Assembly (NCBI RefSeq): GCF_964030975.1
Contig: NZ_CAXIQH010000001.1
Span: forward strand, 992,001 to 1,056,000
Reading direction: 5' to 3'
Length of the DNA stretch: 64,000 nucleotides
Source of the DNA: Tisiphia sp964030975
GTDB lineage: Bacteria > Pseudomonadota > Alphaproteobacteria > Rickettsiales > Rickettsiaceae
In this document: positions 25,454-34,180 of the stretch, piece by piece
Layout of the letters: every line of letters begins with the position of its first letter
Position numbering within the stretch: the stretch's first letter is position 1
The notes under the pieces: generated by a model
Database searches by the model: none
What the model saw: the letters and a program-made list of their open reading frames with translations, nothing else
What the model was told of the DNA's origin: nothing
Position numbers and translations under genes: made by a program

Positions 25454-25849
25454 ATGGTATATTTGATTGACAATATTGATATTAGTAACTTATTAAAGGC
25501 GCATAATAAGTTTGAGGAGTTTCGTCTTAATTTAGATACTGAACAGAATAAAGCTGGGGCTATTCAAGCATTTGAATATTGTTATGAGTTAGCTTGGAAA
25601 ACAATGAAGCGATTGTTAGAGGTTCAGGGTAGAAATGCTTATACCCCACGTGAAGTATTTCGTGAGGCAGCTGCTGCCGGGTTAATTTCAGACCCTGCCG
25701 CTTGGTTTGATTTTATCAAGATTAGAAATATTACGGTACATACTTATGATATCAAAAATGTAGAACAAGTTATTGCAACTTTTGATGATTTTTCTGGCAT
25801 GTTACACGAGTTTTTGAGAAATTTGGAGAGATTAAATGATCAATCTTGA
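25454..25849 (+). CDS. hepT: HepT-like HEPN toxin (HI0074 family)
   Basis: 131 residues, all helical. The HEPN signature is present as KIRNITVHTYDI near residue 100, matching RX4HXY: Arg and His form the RNase site, and the Tyr is the residue modified by the partner. Earlier, NKAGAIQAFEYCYELAWKTMKRLLEVQG and YTPREVFREAAAAGLISDPAAWFDFIKIRN are typical of the nucleotidyltransferase substrate-binding (HI0074) family. In the HepT-MntA type VII system, MntA adds AMP to this Tyr and silences the RNase. It overlaps mntA by 14 bases. It is intact, and placed where GTA tail genes g9-g11 would be expected. Confidence 0.85.
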   Translation: MVYLIDNIDISNLLKAHNKFEEFRLNLDTEQNKAGAIQAFEYCYELAWKTMKRLLEVQGRNAYTPREVFREAAAAGLISDPAAWFDFIKIRNITVHTYDIKNVEQVIATFDDFSGMLHEFLRNLERLNDQS

Positions 25850-26120
25850 GAAGAAAGATTTTTTATTATTAAAATCTATCTTAAGGAAATATCCTTATAC
25901 ATTTCAAGCATACGGCTCTCGTGTTAAAGGTAGTCACAGGAAGTTTTCTGATCTTGATATCTGTATTATGGAAGTAGTAAGTGATGAAGAGTTATTTAAT
26001 TTGCAAGAGGAATTGGAGGAATCTGATTTACCTATTAAAGTGGATGTAAAAAGATGGTTTGTTGATATGGATGAGGATTTTAGGTCGCTAATAGAAAAGG
26101 ATCTTATACCATTGGAATGA
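25836..26120 (+). CDS. mntA: MntA-like minimal nucleotidyltransferase antitoxin
   Basis: 94 residues. GSRVKGSHRKFSDLDICIME gives the GSX10DXD motif that binds ATP and metal in MNT enzymes. A third acidic residue is in IKVDVKRWFVDMDE. It is the partner that adenylylates the HEPN toxin encoded upstream. The stop codon and the last base or two belong to a family A half element (ggaatga), so the natural end may have been trimmed by a few residues, though the length is within family range. Confidence 0.85.
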   Translation: MINLEKKDFLLLKSILRKYPYTFQAYGSRVKGSHRKFSDLDICIMEVVSDEELFNLQEELEESDLPIKVDVKRWFVDMDEDFRSLIEKDLIPLE

Positions 26121-26338
26121 CAACTTACAATCGTTATGCTCTTTATCACCTAATCCTATGGGCATAACTATACCGTACCGAAGCAGGGATGACAAGTTAA
26201 GCCTACGCAGGGATGACATTACAGTTTTAGTGCCATTCCCGCACTCTCTTGTCATTCCCGCGTAGGCGGGAATCTAGATATCTGCTTTCGCAGGTATGAC
26301 ACAAACTTTGTATCACCTAATTTAATAGGTTTCACTAT
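26115..26338. repeat. Two separated family A halves with debris between
   Basis: The right half at 26115-26170 (ggaatgacaacttacaatcg ... cataacta) overlaps the end of mntA. The left half, inverted, lies at about 26249-26336 (tcattcccgcgtaggcggg ... ggtttcacta). Between them are single hairpin arms (gcagggatgacaagtt). This looks like two elements that lost their inner parts. Confidence 0.7.
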
Positions 26339-26365
26339 AACAGTTATTAAATATTAGGAGAAATT

Positions 26366-26956
26366 ATGAATTTTCATGATATACGTATGCCGGAATTTAT
26401 TGAAACTTTTGCTGTTGGTAAACCGGAATTTGCTACTTCTTGTGCTATGACATTATCAGGCAGAGAAGTAAGAAATTTAGATAGAGAATATGCGAAACAA
26501 AAATATTTGATTAAAAATTGTCGTTTGAGTAGTCGCGAATTTGAGCAGTTTAGTTCTTTCTTTCGAGCAAGAAGGGGAGGGAGTTTTTCCTTTCGTTTTA
26601 GGGATAATGTCGATTATCAAGTGTCAGGGCAATTTATTGCTAAAGGTGATGGGAATTTAACGCAATGCCAACTGGTTAAATTATATGAAGATCCAATTTT
26701 GCCCTATGCTAGAACAATTAATAAACCGGTAGCTGGGAGCGAAAAATTCTATGTTAATGATATCAATATAGCAGTCCAGCTTGATTATAATACCGGATTA
26801 GTAACTTTGCCAAGCCCATTAGATAAAGGGCAAATTTTGACAGGGAATTTTATTTTTGATGTAGCTGTGCGATTTATTAATGATAGTTTTGAGTATTTTC
26901 ATTCTGCAGACGGATCAATAGAATTATCACAAATAGAATTATTGGAGGTTATATGA
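26366..26956 (+). CDS. Tail distal protein, DUF2460 (GTA g12-like)
   Basis: 196 residues. The family pattern is clear: FHDIRMPEFIETFAVGKPEFATSCAMTLSGREVRNLD at the start, then FEQFSSFFRARRGGSFSFRFRDNVDY, which corresponds to the F-x-x-F-x-x-A-R-x-G-x-x-x-[GA]-F-x-[FY]-[RK]-[DN] core of DUF2460, then INKPVAGSEKFYVND. DUF2460 proteins are the distal tail component of alphaproteobacterial gene transfer agents and siphoviruses. AGGAG precedes the start. It overlaps the g13-like gene by four bases, as in known GTA clusters. Confidence 0.87.
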   Translation: MNFHDIRMPEFIETFAVGKPEFATSCAMTLSGREVRNLDREYAKQKYLIKNCRLSSREFEQFSSFFRARRGGSFSFRFRDNVDYQVSGQFIAKGDGNLTQCQLVKLYEDPILPYARTINKPVAGSEKFYVNDINIAVQLDYNTGLVTLPSPLDKGQILTGNFIFDVAVRFINDSFEYFHSADGSIELSQIELLEVI

Positions 26957-27741
26957 CAGAATATATTGATAATTCCATAACAGAATTACAAAATTTTACT
27001 TACTGTTTCCATATCACGTTACAGGATGGTTTTGAGTTGTACCTTACTGAGTCTGATAAATCTTTATCGATTGATGACATAATATTTATGCCAAATTCTG
27101 GAATGGCTTTAAAGGAAGGGGTTTTTAATGATTCTGCTCAGAATCACATTATCTTAGAAGGAGTTTTCGAGAATAATGGAGTAGAGCAACATTATGATTT
27201 GACACAAGCTACGGTTAAAATATATATTTGTTGTGCTAATTCTTATAAGCATTTTGTTACTTATCGCTGTAGCACTTATACCAAAAGGGATTTAGATTTT
27301 ACTTTGTATTTAGAACCCAATATAGAACTATATAACCAGTCGTTACTGCAATCTTTTAGTAAGAAATGTCGTGCTAATTTTGGTGATTTGAAATGCAAAA
27401 TAGATAAAATAGTTTATAGTCAGATATATAATATTAAGGAAATGTTTGGTAGAACTATAGTTATCTCAAATCTTGATAAAGAAAATGGTTATTTTAATTA
27501 CGGAGATGCTATTTTAAATGGTCTTATAAAGGGACAATTTTACAGTAAGATCATTAGTCATTCTGGGAATGTAGTCATATTGGATAAACTAATTCCTGAT
27601 AGTATGAAACATAATAAAACGGTTGATCTTACTGTAGGTTGTGATAAAAATTTTATAACTTGTTGCAATAAATTCAACAATGCAGTAAATTTCAGAGGAG
27701 AGCCATTGATTCCTGATGATAACTTTATAAAAGTGATTTAG
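26953..27741 (+). CDS. Tail hub protein, DUF2163 (GTA g13-like)
   Basis: 262 residues. Matches DUF2163: TYCFHITLQDGFELYLTESDKSLSIDDIIFMPNSGM (tail-attachment beta domain), FSKKCRANFGDLKCKID, with the paired cysteines of the family, and at the end CDKNFITCCNKFNNAVNFRGEPLIPDDNF, which is the conserved C-x-x-[KR]-F-x-N-x-x-N-F-[RG]-G-x-P stretch. In rcGTA, g13 binds an iron-sulfur cluster through such cysteines at the baseplate. Four or more Cys are kept here. g14 (cell wall peptidase) and g15 (host attachment) are not downstream, so the cluster is partial. Confidence 0.87.
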   Translation: MTEYIDNSITELQNFTYCFHITLQDGFELYLTESDKSLSIDDIIFMPNSGMALKEGVFNDSAQNHIILEGVFENNGVEQHYDLTQATVKIYICCANSYKHFVTYRCSTYTKRDLDFTLYLEPNIELYNQSLLQSFSKKCRANFGDLKCKIDKIVYSQIYNIKEMFGRTIVISNLDKENGYFNYGDAILNGLIKGQFYSKIISHSGNVVILDKLIPDSMKHNKTVDLTVGCDKNFITCCNKFNNAVNFRGEPLIPDDNFIKVI

Positions 27742-27842
27742 ATGGATTTAAGAATAACGTCATCTTGAAATAAGTTCAGGATGACATCCGTATAAATTAT
27801 GGATGACATTTTGGGGAAGGGTATTAAAGAGTACAAGAAAAA

Positions 27843-28016
27843 ATGAATAAAGATTTTATAAGACATTTCCTAACTGGCTTTTTTAGTATATTTAAAATAT
27901 CTAAAACAACAATAAGAAAGAAGCCAGAGACGGATCTGCTTGAGTATTTTATTAAAATAGAAAAAGATATTAATTTAACATTTCAAGAAATAAAAAAAGA
28001 ATATGAAAGAGAGTAA
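27843..28016 (+). CDS. Small protein, 57 residues, upstream of the DUF2335 gene
   Basis: ATG at 27843, stop at 28014-28016. Residues 1-28 are basic and partly hydrophobic (FIRHFLTGFFSIFKISKTTIRKK); the second half is a charged helix (LLEYFIKIEKDINLTFQEIKKEYERE). It overlaps the start of the DUF2335 gene by 14 bases, which suggests translational coupling and a real gene. Function unknown. It may be a partner of the membrane protein that follows. Confidence 0.55.
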   Translation: MNKDFIRHFLTGFFSIFKISKTTIRKKPETDLLEYFIKIEKDINLTFQEIKKEYERE

Positions 28017-28449
28017 AAGTTTCTTTGCTAGTAATAATAGATTGAATAAAGGATATTTAAAAGTTAGCAATAATCCTAGAGACAAAGATAATAGCTTCTA
28101 TCGTAAGAAGTTTGAGCATGTTATGCCCCCTATAGATTTAATGGAAGAATATGAAAATATTTATCCAGGAACCTTGGCAAAGTTAATAGTCATGGCAGAA
28201 AAAGAGCAAATACATAGACATCAAAGGGATATTAAAAGTATTGAAGTTTATGAAAGCATCACAAAAAAAGGTAAACTTAGTGCCATTATATTTATGATAA
28301 TGGTCTGTATTACTACTGTAGTTTTAGCAATGCTCGGGCATTTTATGATTACTAGTATTTTTATTGTTTCAGTATTTTTAGTTATGGGAACCGGATTATT
28401 CTTATCTTCTACTAAATTTACTAGGCAGAAAGACTATAATAGAAGATGA
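28003..28449 (+). CDS. DUF2335 membrane protein
   Basis: 148 residues. The soluble part carries the family signature: MPPIDLMEEYENIYPGTLAKLIVMAEKEQIHRHQRD (P-P-x-x-L-x-x-Y-x-x-[IV]-x-P-G-x-[AL]-x-x-[IL]-[IL]-x-M-A-E-[KR]-[EQ]-Q-x-H-R). It is followed by two hydrophobic segments (SAIIFMIMVCITTVVLAMLGHFM and SIFIVSVFLVMGTGLFL) that would form a membrane hairpin with both ends in the cytosol. Such proteins are found in prophages and mobile regions of many bacteria; no function is established. It lies 260 bases after the GTA-like cluster and may belong to that phage-derived region. Confidence 0.8.
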   Translation: MKESKSFFASNNRLNKGYLKVSNNPRDKDNSFYRKKFEHVMPPIDLMEEYENIYPGTLAKLIVMAEKEQIHRHQRDIKSIEVYESITKKGKLSAIIFMIMVCITTVVLAMLGHFMITSIFIVSVFLVMGTGLFLSSTKFTRQKDYNRR

Positions 28450-28559
28450 AAAAATTGTTGTCATTAGGTTGGAATTAGTGTTATTCTTCAGGAAATCGCT
28501 ATATTTAAAATCGCCTGATTCGGAATAGTCTGATAGGGTACATCAAGGTATATATTGCT

Positions 28560-29756
28560 ATGAAATTATTAAATCAATTTTTCTTAATATCGTCATTGTC
28601 GCTATTACTAATTAGTTGTGGCAACAACAAAAATATTTCGCCAAGCCCATTATTTAAACAAACGAGTTCCTCATCTCCGTCTCACATAAATAGTCAATAT
28701 AGAGCAGTGTATATTATGGGAGATAGTTTGTCTGACACCGGGGCTTTTGTTGGTTCTTTTAACAGTGTACTGAACTCCATGAAACAAGACTTCCCAAGGT
28801 TAAAGTGGGCTGAGAGAGTCTATTTCTCTCCGCCATTCTATAAAGAAAGATCCTTTAGTAATGGCTCATTAATCGTTGAATATGCAACCGCAAGTTTTGG
28901 GGTGTCAATAACACCAGGCTGGAGTTTTAGCATAACACCTGCATTTAAACAATGGATTCTAGAACAAAAATCCAAGGAATTATCCATACCGCTTGCAGAC
29001 ATTTTACAAAAAGAACACTTAAAAAGTGCATCTTACGTTTCGTATGATCAAATTGGCACTAATTATGCCGTTTCATCTGCTAGAGCCTCTGTTGGTAATG
29101 AGTTACCATATACTTTATGGTTCAATCAATTTCAGTTAAAAAATCAACTTAATTCCATTATTAAACATCACCCAGATATTGGAGTAAACGATTTATTCAT
29201 AATTATAATTGGTGGGAATGATATTAAAGCAGCTTTGTTGGATAAAGATCCCATTGGAATAATTAATGAGAGTGTTACTGAAATATTTAAAGCCATTAAT
29301 ATTTTAGCAAAAAGAAATGTCAGACACATAGTTGTTGGTAACGTACCAGATATTGGCTCAATCCCAGCTGTGGTCAATACCAAGGCACAAGCATTTGCTA
29401 CAAAATTAACACAGGAGTTTAATAAAAAATTAAATGATCAAATAGAGAATTTAAGAAAAATATATCCAACAATTGATATAAGACTATTTGATATGAATAA
29501 TGTATTGCAGAATATAATCGCTGATTACAAGAAGAATGGGCAGACCTTCTCTAAGGCTTGTGTCTTAGATATGCCTCTTGGCAAGGGTGCTATAACTTTA
29601 CTAGAATTAGTGCTAACAGGGGAGTTGAAAGCAAGCTATATTGCTCCGTGTAATGATTGTAAAATTTCCGATTATGTATTCTTTGATGATGTTCATCCAA
29701 CTACGTTGGTAGATCAAGTTGCAGGTGAGATATTATATGATCTGATAGTGAAATAA
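28560..29756 (+). CDS. GDSL/SGNH-family esterase lipoprotein
   Basis: 398 residues. Signal peptide with lipobox at Cys 21 (SLLLISCGNN). The SGNH hydrolase blocks are all visible: block I YIMGDSLSDTGA, with the nucleophile Ser; block II near YAVSSARASVGNE (Gly); block III IIIGGNDIKAA (Asn); and block V FFDDVHPTTLVDQ, with catalytic Asp and His. Its length and layout are those of the GDSL phospholipase/acyltransferase branch to which Legionella PlaA belongs. CKISDYVFFDD suggests a disulfide. It would act at the cell envelope or outside it, on lipids. A patatin phospholipase gene follows in the same direction 265 bases later, so both may serve host membrane breakdown; that is inference. Confidence 0.88.
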   Translation: MKLLNQFFLISSLSLLLISCGNNKNISPSPLFKQTSSSSPSHINSQYRAVYIMGDSLSDTGAFVGSFNSVLNSMKQDFPRLKWAERVYFSPPFYKERSFSNGSLIVEYATASFGVSITPGWSFSITPAFKQWILEQKSKELSIPLADILQKEHLKSASYVSYDQIGTNYAVSSARASVGNELPYTLWFNQFQLKNQLNSIIKHHPDIGVNDLFIIIIGGNDIKAALLDKDPIGIINESVTEIFKAINILAKRNVRHIVVGNVPDIGSIPAVVNTKAQAFATKLTQEFNKKLNDQIENLRKIYPTIDIRLFDMNNVLQNIIADYKKNGQTFSKACVLDMPLGKGAITLLELVLTGELKASYIAPCNDCKISDYVFFDDVHPTTLVDQVAGEILYDLIVK

Positions 29757-30021
29757 AGTGGATAAAATTACTGCAAACTTTTGTGGAAGGAAGCAATTGT
29801 CAGCGTAGACGCACTAGTGTGCTTTCGCAGGGATGACACTAAATTATGTGCAGGGGATACTAAATTGTTAGAAATTCATAAGGTTTTAAATAAAATAAGG
29901 TAAAAATCTTGTGGATTTAAAGTAATTTCCTGACCACGAATATCTTTTATGCTTGTAGGCATTTTGATGAAGCGACCAAATAAACTTGCACACTGGGTAA
30001 ATTAAATGTTGAGTGAAAATT

Positions 30022-31884
30022 ATGAGTAAGTTACAAAAAGAAATGCAGGAAAGGCAGGAAACTCCTTTTGAATATTTGGTTTTTAGTGGCGGTGGAGCTA
30101 AGGGAGCAATATATTCCGGTGTTTATTCAGCTTTGGCAGAATCTGGAGCAGTTGGAGCGGTCAAAGCGGTTGCCGGCTCATCTGCCGGGGCGATAAGTGC
30201 TGCAATGGTTGCATGTGGTATAGCTCCTGAAACATTTGAAAAAATTTCAAAAGAGACCAACCTAAAAGGTTTACTTGGCACACAAGGATTCTCAGCTGGT
30301 CCGGTGCAGATTGGTAAGGATGGTATGCCATTATATGATCTTTTAAATAAGACTATAAGAAAAGGTGTATCTGACTTTTTAAAGGACAAGAACCCTGTAA
30401 AGCTTTGTCAGGCGGGTCATGATAGGATTTCACAAGAGCAAGAAAAATTAGAGAAAAAAAAGCAAGAGCTTTTAAACTCAATTGAACAATTAAAACAACA
30501 AGAAGGTGATAATAGTCAGCAGATTACCGATATAAATGAAAATATTCGAGGGTTGGATTTTCAAAAACAAGAGCTAAATAAGCAATTTGCCAAAATTCAA
30601 ACTATAATAGATTCCAATGGTAAAGAGTTTAGTGAATTAATGGAGAAATGTCAAAGTGGTGGGAAAATTCTTTTTAAGGATTTAGCTCTTTTAAAACTTG
30701 TTGATTCAGAACAATTTAAAGATTTATTAATTACTGCAGTAAGGCGAGACAATGGTACGTTGCAAATTTTTAGTGCGGAAAATAGCCCTAATGTTGAAAT
30801 TGCTTTAGCTTGCCGAGCCTCTGCTTCAATTCCTGTAGTTTTTCAACCTGTAACAATTAATGGTGTTGAATATGTTGATGGGGGATATAGAGACAATGTA
30901 CCTATGGGGTATTTTCCTGAGAATGAGAGTAAAGTGGATTCTGCTGAAGAATTAGATGGTTTTGAAGATGTCACTTTAGCAAAAACACAAGGTAGGGTTC
31001 TAGCTCTTGCTTTTGGTAGTGGTATGGATGCTTCAACAAATATGGCTATATATAGTGCCAAGCCTTTTGAAAGTCCAAGTGCTTTAATGAAATTTTTAAT
31101 GGATGTAGTATATAAAGCGTTGGCTCAGGTTGGTGGGCATTTTAAATATACGGAAACTAATAAAGACACTCTTACTAATTTACGCGAGCATGCGCTAAAC
31201 ACGGTGACACTAGATACTCAAGGTATATCCACTCTTGATTTTGACGATGCTCAAAAATATGCGGATTATTTGCATATTAAAGGTCGTTTTCAGACTTTGG
31301 AATACTTAGATAATTATGAACTAGGTAAAGGGGTAGATAAAACGTTTGAACATCAGAAATTTCTTCTAGAGGTCTATGAGGTTTATGATAATGAAAATTT
31401 GAATAAAACATTTCCTCAGAAAATGTTAGACCATGTAATCCCGCCAAAGCCTAAAACTGAGAAAAGTTGGCAAGATCGTGATGCTACTCAAAGTCACCAA
31501 GCAAAAGCTGATACACTTTTATCTTTTTGTACTTCAGAACGTTGGGAAGGTAAAGATAATAAGAGTAGCTTAAAGGATTATGTAATACTTGCAGCGACTA
31601 ACCGCAGTAAAGAAGTTAGAAATGATACCAAGGCTTTAGAATCACTGATCAAGACCTTAAATTCTCCAACAACATCAAGTAAAATTAAAGAAGATTTTAT
31701 AGAATTATTAGCTATTGATAAAAAACAAGATAAAAGATTGGATACCGAAAAAAGTCCAGCAAAAAATATTGCTGAGTTTAAATTCACAAAAGAAGATTTT
31801 AGTGCCTTTCTAAGTAAAAATAAAAGTGAAGCTTTTCGTATTAGTAATCAGGGGAAAGGAGCTGGAGCTGCTAAGGGTGGATGA
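30022..31884 (+). CDS. Patatin-like phospholipase, long form
   Basis: 620 residues from ATG 30022 (a GTG three codons earlier is possible). The patatin core: oxyanion loop FSGGGAKGAIYSGVYSAL (about 23), nucleophile elbow AVAGSSAGAISAAM (about 53) and the catalytic Asp in VDGGYRDNVPMGYFPE (about 290). The Ser-Asp dyad is complete. Between elbow and Asp lies a long coiled-coil insert (about 135-205, EQEKLEKKKQELLNSIEQLKQQ), unusual for patatins. A 220-residue C-terminal region is mostly helical, ending in a Gly-rich tail. There is no signal peptide. Rickettsial patatins (Pat1, Pat2) act as PLA2 enzymes in host entry and phagosome escape; this one is larger than those. Confidence 0.9.
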   Translation: MSKLQKEMQERQETPFEYLVFSGGGAKGAIYSGVYSALAESGAVGAVKAVAGSSAGAISAAMVACGIAPETFEKISKETNLKGLLGTQGFSAGPVQIGKDGMPLYDLLNKTIRKGVSDFLKDKNPVKLCQAGHDRISQEQEKLEKKKQELLNSIEQLKQQEGDNSQQITDINENIRGLDFQKQELNKQFAKIQTIIDSNGKEFSELMEKCQSGGKILFKDLALLKLVDSEQFKDLLITAVRRDNGTLQIFSAENSPNVEIALACRASASIPVVFQPVTINGVEYVDGGYRDNVPMGYFPENESKVDSAEELDGFEDVTLAKTQGRVLALAFGSGMDASTNMAIYSAKPFESPSALMKFLMDVVYKALAQVGGHFKYTETNKDTLTNLREHALNTVTLDTQGISTLDFDDAQKYADYLHIKGRFQTLEYLDNYELGKGVDKTFEHQKFLLEVYEVYDNENLNKTFPQKMLDHVIPPKPKTEKSWQDRDATQSHQAKADTLLSFCTSERWEGKDNKSSLKDYVILAATNRSKEVRNDTKALESLIKTLNSPTTSSKIKEDFIELLAIDKKQDKRLDTEKSPAKNIAEFKFTKEDFSAFLSKNKSEAFRISNQGKGAGAAKGG

Positions 31885-32296
31885 CCATAAATAGTTGAGC
31901 TGTCAAAAGTATAGAAATACAACATCTACTATATTTAAACGAAAAAGGTGTCATTCTTAGCAACGGCGGGAATCTAGATACCGCACTGAAGCGGGGATGA
32001 CAAAAAACAGGATCGTTTCGTTGGCTTACGCCTTCTTGCAATGACAGCGATTATAAAGTCCCCCCGTCAAAAGTCTAAAGATACAACATCTGCTATGTTT
32101 AAACAAAAAGGATGTCATTCCTGCGTAGGCAGGAATCTATAATATCTCAGGGCTTTTTGTCCGCCATTCTAGCTCCCTGCTTTCGCAGGGATGACAAGCT
32201 TGGTACTGTGATTAGGTTATAAAAACTTTGAAATCCATAAGGTTTTTGACAAAATAGGGTGAAAATCTTATGGATTCTCAAAATTTTTGCAGTCTA
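31885..32296. repeat. Repeat debris: hairpin arms, IS5-like end, repeat F
   Basis: tccccccgtcaaaagt at about 32059 resembles the IS5 end. From about 32096 a roughly 180-base sequence (tgtttaaacaaaaaggatg ... ggtgaaaatcttatggat) recurs at 36987-37165 almost unchanged. I see no gene. Confidence 0.65.
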
Positions 32297-32400
32297 TAGT
32301 GAAACCTATTGAATTAGATGATATAAATAGAAGAAAAATATCACTAATCTTTAGGAACTTATTGCTATATCTTTGTTACCTAATACACTGAGTTTCACTA
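32297..32400. repeat. Family A variant (A2), 104 bp
   Basis: tagtgaaacctattgaatta start, AT-rich core with ataaatagaagaaaaatatc, end gtttcacta, TA at both sides. Same type as 12609-12732. It is followed by family I/cgacagttgt-type arms to 32525, and a 15-base piece of family A (attgtaagttgtca) next to IS110. Confidence 0.7.
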
Positions 32401-32589
32401 TAACCACAGGACAGGCTCTGTTACCACAACTATCGAGAGTTAGAAGGGGAAGCGAGTTTAGATAGTATACTTTAAAAGTCGTATGTGGTCAACAGTCATT
32501 GCGAGAAGACCGTAGGTCGACGAAGTAATTGTAAGTTGTCATATATGGACGAGTGAATTTGTCAATAAAGAAAATAAAAAATAGAGCCA

Positions 32590-33925
32590 GGCTCTGTCCA
32601 GAAAAGTGTGTAAATTTCCAAAATAGGTCATTAAATTTTGTTAAGCCTATCTTCAAATTTGATCATCAAATGAGCCATAGCTTCATTCCAGTTGGGAATA
32701 GGCATAGTCCATTTTTTGGTCATATAGTCAATTGTCAAATATAAGCTTTTAAAAACAGCACTATCACTAGGGAAAACACGCTTATTATTTGTTACTTTAC
32801 GCAATTGACTATTAACAGATTCAACTGAATTAGTGGTATAAATTACCTTTCTAATTGCCTCTGGATATCCTAGAAAAATCATTAAATTATCCCAATGATT
32901 ATACCATGATTTGGCAATTTGTGGATATTGTTTATTCCATTTTTCTTCAAAATATACTAAAGCTAAATGTGCTTGTTCTTCCGTTGCTGCAGTATATATC
33001 GGCTTTAAATCGCTAGCCACCTGCTTCCTATCTTTATATGATACGTATTTTAAACTATTTCTAATCTGATGTACAATACATAATTGATGTTCTGTTTTTG
33101 GATAAACTGCTTCTATCGCCTCAGACATACCAGTAAGATTATCACTACAGGCAATCAGTATATCCTTTAATCCTCTATTTTTCATTTCAGTAAAATTACC
33201 AAGCCAAAATTTTGCCCCTTCATTTTCACTGATCCATAATCCCAATATATCTTTTCTACCAGATAAATCAATCCCTAATGCAACATATATTGCCTTGTTA
33301 ATTATCCTTTTGTCTTGCCTAACTTTTACTACTAAACAATCAAAAAATACTATCGGATATATCTCTTCTAACGGTCTACTCTGCCAAGCTTTTACATCAT
33401 CCATTACATCATCGGTGATCTGACTGATTAAACTCTCACTTATTTCAACACTATACAACTCTTGTAATTGAACCTTAATATCAGATACACTCATACCTTT
33501 AGCATATAATGATAAGACTTTATCATCAAAACCATCAAAACGTTTTTGTCTTTTCGGTAGTATTGCTGGTTCAAAGGTACTACGCCTATCTCTTGGTACT
33601 TCTATCTCAACCGCTCCATGTTCGGAGATCAGTTTTTTGCTAGTTATACCATTACGAGCATTATCATTATCTACACGACTGTATTTATCATAGCCTAGAT
33701 GATTATTCAATTCTGACTGCAATGCCTTCTCTATCAAGCGTTTGGTCAATTCTTTTAATAATCCTCCTTCTTTCAGTATTGTGCTTACATCTGTATCATT
33801 ATCTATTAATAAATCTACTGCTTGCTTTATTGATTCATTTGTTTTTTTATTCATGTAATTTCCTTTTTTGTTATATTTTTATATATAACCTATCTCGAAA
33901 TTTACACACTTTTCTGGACAGAGCC
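32590..33925 (-). mobile_element. IS256-family element (1336 bp)
   Basis: Inverted ends ggctctgtccagaaaagtgt and acacttttctggacagagcc. The target duplication tagagcca (8 bp) is at 32582-32589 and 33926-33933. Uninterrupted IS110 copy 3 has tagagcca once at the same place (about 62561). IS256 elements duplicate 8-9 bp, so this fits fully. Confidence 0.95.
32631..33854 (-). CDS. IS256-family (Mutator) transposase
   Basis: 407 residues. N-terminal DNA-binding region with GLLKELTKRLIEKALQSELNNHLGYDKY; then VEIEVPRDRRSTFEPAILPKRQKRFDGFDDKVLSLYAKGMSVSDI, a family hallmark. The DDE core: first Asp in YPIVFFDCLVVKVR, second in KDILIACSDNLTGMSEAIEAVYP, followed by HQLCIVHQIRNSLKYV, and Glu in VIYTTNSVESVNSQLRK. 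The frame is complete and the element has intact ends, so it is probably functional. It damaged only the noncoding 3' end of IS110 copy 2. Confidence 0.95.
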   Translation of the reverse strand: MNKKTNESIKQAVDLLIDNDTDVSTILKEGGLLKELTKRLIEKALQSELNNHLGYDKYSRVDNDNARNGITSKKLISEHGAVEIEVPRDRRSTFEPAILPKRQKRFDGFDDKVLSLYAKGMSVSDIKVQLQELYSVEISESLISQITDDVMDDVKAWQSRPLEEIYPIVFFDCLVVKVRQDKRIINKAIYVALGIDLSGRKDILGLWISENEGAKFWLGNFTEMKNRGLKDILIACSDNLTGMSEAIEAVYPKTEHQLCIVHQIRNSLKYVSYKDRKQVASDLKPIYTAATEEQAHLALVYFEEKWNKQYPQIAKSWYNHWDNLMIFLGYPEAIRKVIYTTNSVESVNSQLRKVTNNKRVFPSDSAVFKSLYLTIDYMTKKWTMPIPNWNEAMAHLMIKFEDRLNKI

Positions 33926-34180
33926 TAGAGCCACAAAGGAAGCGGTCATATATTCGGCATCGAGTGCCATAATGGTTTCTGCATTCTTCTAAATATCCTT
34001 GAGTAACCTCTCATTCCCACGGCTTCTAGAGCCTCGACATAATTGCGGATTTTGTTCAGAATACTTATTTCATTAACTCTTTTACTTTCGTTCTCTTTAT
34101 TGTTACTAACTTACTCGCAATATTTACCAATTGCCATTCTTTTGCTTAATTGACATAAATTATCCTTCTTGCCAACAGCG

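Noticed and set aside
25434..25454. Riboswitch or leader before hepT
   Set aside because: Only 21 bases lie between the element and the gene, with no structure beyond the element itself.
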